From Planctomycetaceae bacterium (GTDB lineage: Bacteria > Planctomycetota > Phycisphaerae > Phycisphaerales > UBA1924): a stretch of 33,083 bases of DNA. The stretch is taken from the NCBI GenBank assembly GCA_021294835.1, contig JAJTDF010000032.1, forward strand, positions 1 through 33,083, read 5' to 3'. Made by a program: the position numbers and the translations under genes. The notes below the pieces were generated by a model. That model ran no database searches and was not told where the DNA came from. It saw only the letters and a list, made by a program, of their open reading frames with translations. Positions 31,111 to 33,083 of this stretch are shown in pieces (the stretch's first letter is position 1; the number at the start of each line of letters is the position of its first letter).

Positions 31111-33083
31111 ATGCGTCGTAAGTGGTTGATCGGTGCGATGGTCCTCACGGCGGGGTGGTCGGTCAGTGTGGTGCTCGGTCAGGGGGCCGGCCCGGCGGCC
31201 GCTTCCGCTGCCAACGCGGCCAACCCGGTTGTGCCCTCCACTCCGCCCGAGCAGGCCGTCAGCATCGAGGTCCTCCTCCCCCAATTGCTTCAGGCTCTCA
31301 GCGATGACGAACGCCTCTACATGCAGCACGTCACCACCCTTAGCGACCCCTTCTACGAGGGCCGCGCTCCCGGCTTGCGGGGCAACGTGATCGCCGCCGA
31401 GTACCTCGAGTTCTACTTCCGCCAGGCTCGTCTCGAGCCCCTCTTCCCGCAGACCATCAAGGCTGCCGACGGCGCCGAGGTGGTCACGCCCTTCGCCAGC
31501 TTCCGCCAGACCTTCCCCGCCGGCAGCGAGGTCAAAGCCACCGTGCAGAAGTCCTCCATCGCCGGCCATGGCGACCTGACCCCCGGCGCCGACTTCAACG
31601 TGCTGGGCATCAGCGGCAACGCCGCCGTCGAGGCCGAGGCGGTCTTCGTCGGCTACGGCCTGGAAAGCGGCCCCGACGGCGTCGAGTACAACAGCTTTGC
31701 CGGTGACGAGAAGGCCATCGAAGGCAAGATCGCCGTGGTCCTCCGCTTCGAGCCGCTCAACGACCGGGGCCGCAGTCGATTCGGCCAGGGCGGAGCCTGG
31801 AGCGAACGCACCAGCCTGCGTCCCAAACTCGCCGCCGTCGCCCGGCGGAACCCTGCCGCCATCGTGCTGGTCAATCCCCCCGGCGTGGACGATTCCCGTG
31901 CCGGACGCCTCGAGGATGTCCGCTCCACCCGCGCCGGCCAGGCCCAGAAGGTGCCGGTGATCATGCTCTCTCAGGCCCGCGCCGAGCAGCTCGTCGCCGC
32001 CGCCGGCAAGTCCCTGCTGCAACTCCGAAAGGCTGCTGACGAGAAAGGCGAGATCATCCCCCTCGCCGGCACCCGCATGAAGATCGAGGCCGAGGTCAAG
32101 CGTCAGCCCATCCTCACCGACAACGTCGGCGCCGTCCTGCGGGGCCGGGGCCCGCTCGCCGATCAGTACATCGTTCTCGGCGCCCACTTTGATCACATCG
32201 GCTACGGCGCCTTCGGCTCCCGGGCCGGAAGCCGCGCTGCCGGAGCCCTCCACCCCGGTGCCGACGACAACGCATCCGGCACCGCCGGCATGCTGCTCGC
32301 CGCCCGCCGCCTTGTCGAGGCCTACGCCAAAGCCCCGGCCGACCAGCCCCTCCGCTCGATCATCTTCCTCGGCTTCTGTGCCGAAGAGAGCGGCCTCAAC
32401 GGCTCCCGCCACTTCGTCCGCAACGCGCCCGTGCCCGCCGCGTCCATCAACGCCATGGTCAATCTGGACATGATCGGCCGCGTCCGCCGCAACAAGATCG
32501 ACGTCTCCGGCGTCGGCACCGCAAACGGCTTTGCCGACCTGCTGGCGCCCCTCTTCGTCCGCTCCGGTCTTCAGGTCCGCACCCTCCCCGGCGGCCAGGG
32601 CCCCTCCGACCACGCCTCGTTCTACGCCGCCAACATCCCCGTGCTGCACTTCTTTTCCGGGCTCACCGCCGAGTACCACATGCCCGAAGACCAGTTCCAG
32701 ACCATCAACTTCATCGGCGGTGCCCGTGCCGCCAGACTCGCAGTTGATGTCGTTCAGACCCTCGCTACCCGCGCTGACAAACTGGAGTTCACCGCCAACC
32801 GGGGCCAGGGCATCGACATGAACCAGCGCGAGGAAGAGCCCAAGGTTCCCCTGCCCGGCCGCAGCGTTCCCCAAACCGCCGTCCCCAGCCTTCCGGCCCC
32901 GGCCGCCACTCCGGCCGCCGCTCCCGGCGGCCGCGATGGCGCCGCTGCTCAGGCCGGCCCCGGCATGGGCGGCGTCCGCGTCCGCTTCGGCATCGCCCCC
33001 GACAACTACGACGACGACAAGCCCGGCATCCTCGTTGGCGAGGTCTACCCCAACACCAGCGCCGCCGACGCCGGCATCAAGCC
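31111..33083 (+). CDS. Exported M28-family zinc aminopeptidase with PA and PDZ domains (3' end cut off)
   Basis: The frame runs from ATG 31111 (AAGGA seven bases upstream) to the window edge: 657 codons without a stop. A signal peptide (cleavage around residues 23-30) is followed by an N-terminal helical part, a protease-associated domain (about 158-318) inserted into the peptidase, and the M28 catalytic core. Zinc ligands and catalytic residues are visible: His359 in GAHFDHIG, Asp385 in HPGADDNASG, Glu425-Glu426 in CAEES, Asp453 in NLDMIGR and His523 in AEYHMPEDQ. A Pro/Ala-rich linker (about 580-618) leads into the start of a PDZ domain (GVRVRFGIAPDNY, GILVGEVYPNTSA), which is cut off. It would remove N-terminal residues from peptides outside the cytoplasm; the PDZ domain may guide substrates. 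Confidence 0.93.
   Translation, partial: MRRKWLIGAMVLTAGWSVSVVLGQGAGPAAASAANAANPVVPSTPPEQAVSIEVLLPQLLQALSDDERLYMQHVTTLSDPFYEGRAPGLRGNVIAAEYLEFYFRQARLEPLFPQTIKAADGAEVVTPFASFRQTFPAGSEVKATVQKSSIAGHGDLTPGADFNVLGISGNAAVEAEAVFVGYGLESGPDGVEYNSFAGDEKAIEGKIAVVLRFEPLNDRGRSRFGQGGAWSERTSLRPKLAAVARRNPAAIVLVNPPGVDDSRAGRLEDVRSTRAGQAQKVPVIMLSQARAEQLVAAAGKSLLQLRKAADEKGEIIPLAGTRMKIEAEVKRQPILTDNVGAVLRGRGPLADQYIVLGAHFDHIGYGAFGSRAGSRAAGALHPGADDNASGTAGMLLAARRLVEAYAKAPADQPLRSIIFLGFCAEESGLNGSRHFVRNAPVPAASINAMVNLDMIGRVRRNKIDVSGVGTANGFADLLAPLFVRSGLQVRTLPGGQGPSDHASFYAANIPVLHFFSGLTAEYHMPEDQFQTINFIGGARAARLAVDVVQTLATRADKLEFTANRGQGIDMNQREEEPKVPLPGRSVPQTAVPSLPAPAATPAAAPGGRDGAAAQAGPGMGGVRVRFGIAPDNYDDDKPGILVGEVYPNTSAADAGIK

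Noticed and set aside
30736..32874. A 712-codon open frame on the minus strand opposite the M28 gene
   Set aside because: The M28 protein on the plus strand has all zinc ligands; the antisense frame is low-complexity shadow sequence and includes the G-rich intergenic tract.

Overview
The window looks like a chromosomal piece of a GC-rich Planctomycetota bacterium, most likely class Phycisphaerae. The reasons are C-terminal PEP-CTERM-type sorting tails, two proteins ending in the duplicated dockerin-like module with a terminal GCP that is typical of that class ('GC-type dockerin'), an H-X9-DG-family pseudopilin, and many exported multidomain proteins. This placement is an inference from protein families; no rRNA or other marker gene is present. 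No tRNA, CRISPR array, insertion sequence or phage gene was recognised.

Left part (1-3016): the 3' end of a PEP-CTERM protein, a C39-like cysteine peptidase fold with its own PEP-CTERM tail, and a small four-helix membrane protein, separated by long stretches without a supportable gene.

Carbohydrate region (3260-18942): seven genes read leftward in the order LacI-family repressor, pseudopilin, GC-dockerin protein, membrane-anchored solute-binding protein, two ABC permeases (4-bp overlaps) and a cytoplasmic GH1 beta-glucosidase. Beside them lies a divergent pair of secreted glycoside hydrolases, one resembling GH50/agarase-type enzymes and one GH16, plus a 954-residue exported GC-dockerin protein convergent with the GH16. 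The repressor gene has a good sigma70-like promoter with a perfect 13-bp inverted repeat just downstream of the -10 box, and a perfect LacI-family 14-mer about 118 bp further upstream. A close relative of the 13-mer lies between the two divergent hydrolase genes, inside a second TTGCGT-N17-TACACT promoter. The simplest reading is a LacI-controlled beta-glucan or related polysaccharide regulon: GH16 and the GH50-like enzyme outside the cell, ABC import of oligosaccharides, and GH1 inside. No ABC ATPase is encoded here.

Middle (19275-22908): a DNA-binding response regulator with the unusual order HTH then receiver, divergent from an exported 750-residue helical-repeat protein that contains a degenerate receiver-like domain.

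Secretion region (23373-30057): two related GspG-like pseudopilins, a small membrane/coiled-coil protein, a GspH/FimT-like pseudopilin, a small membrane protein, a secretin with an unusual TPR-like and Pro/Ala-rich C-terminal tail, and a TPR lipoprotein. This is a partial type II secretion / type IV pilus-like set; the assembly ATPase and inner-membrane platform are not here. Strong hairpins, two followed by T runs, divide it into transcription units.

Right end (30144-33083): a glyoxalase II-like metallo-beta-lactamase-fold hydrolase and the first 657 codons of an exported M28 zinc peptidase with PA and PDZ domains, cut by the window edge. Guanine-rich tracts on the sense strand precede the GH16, helical-repeat and M28 genes.
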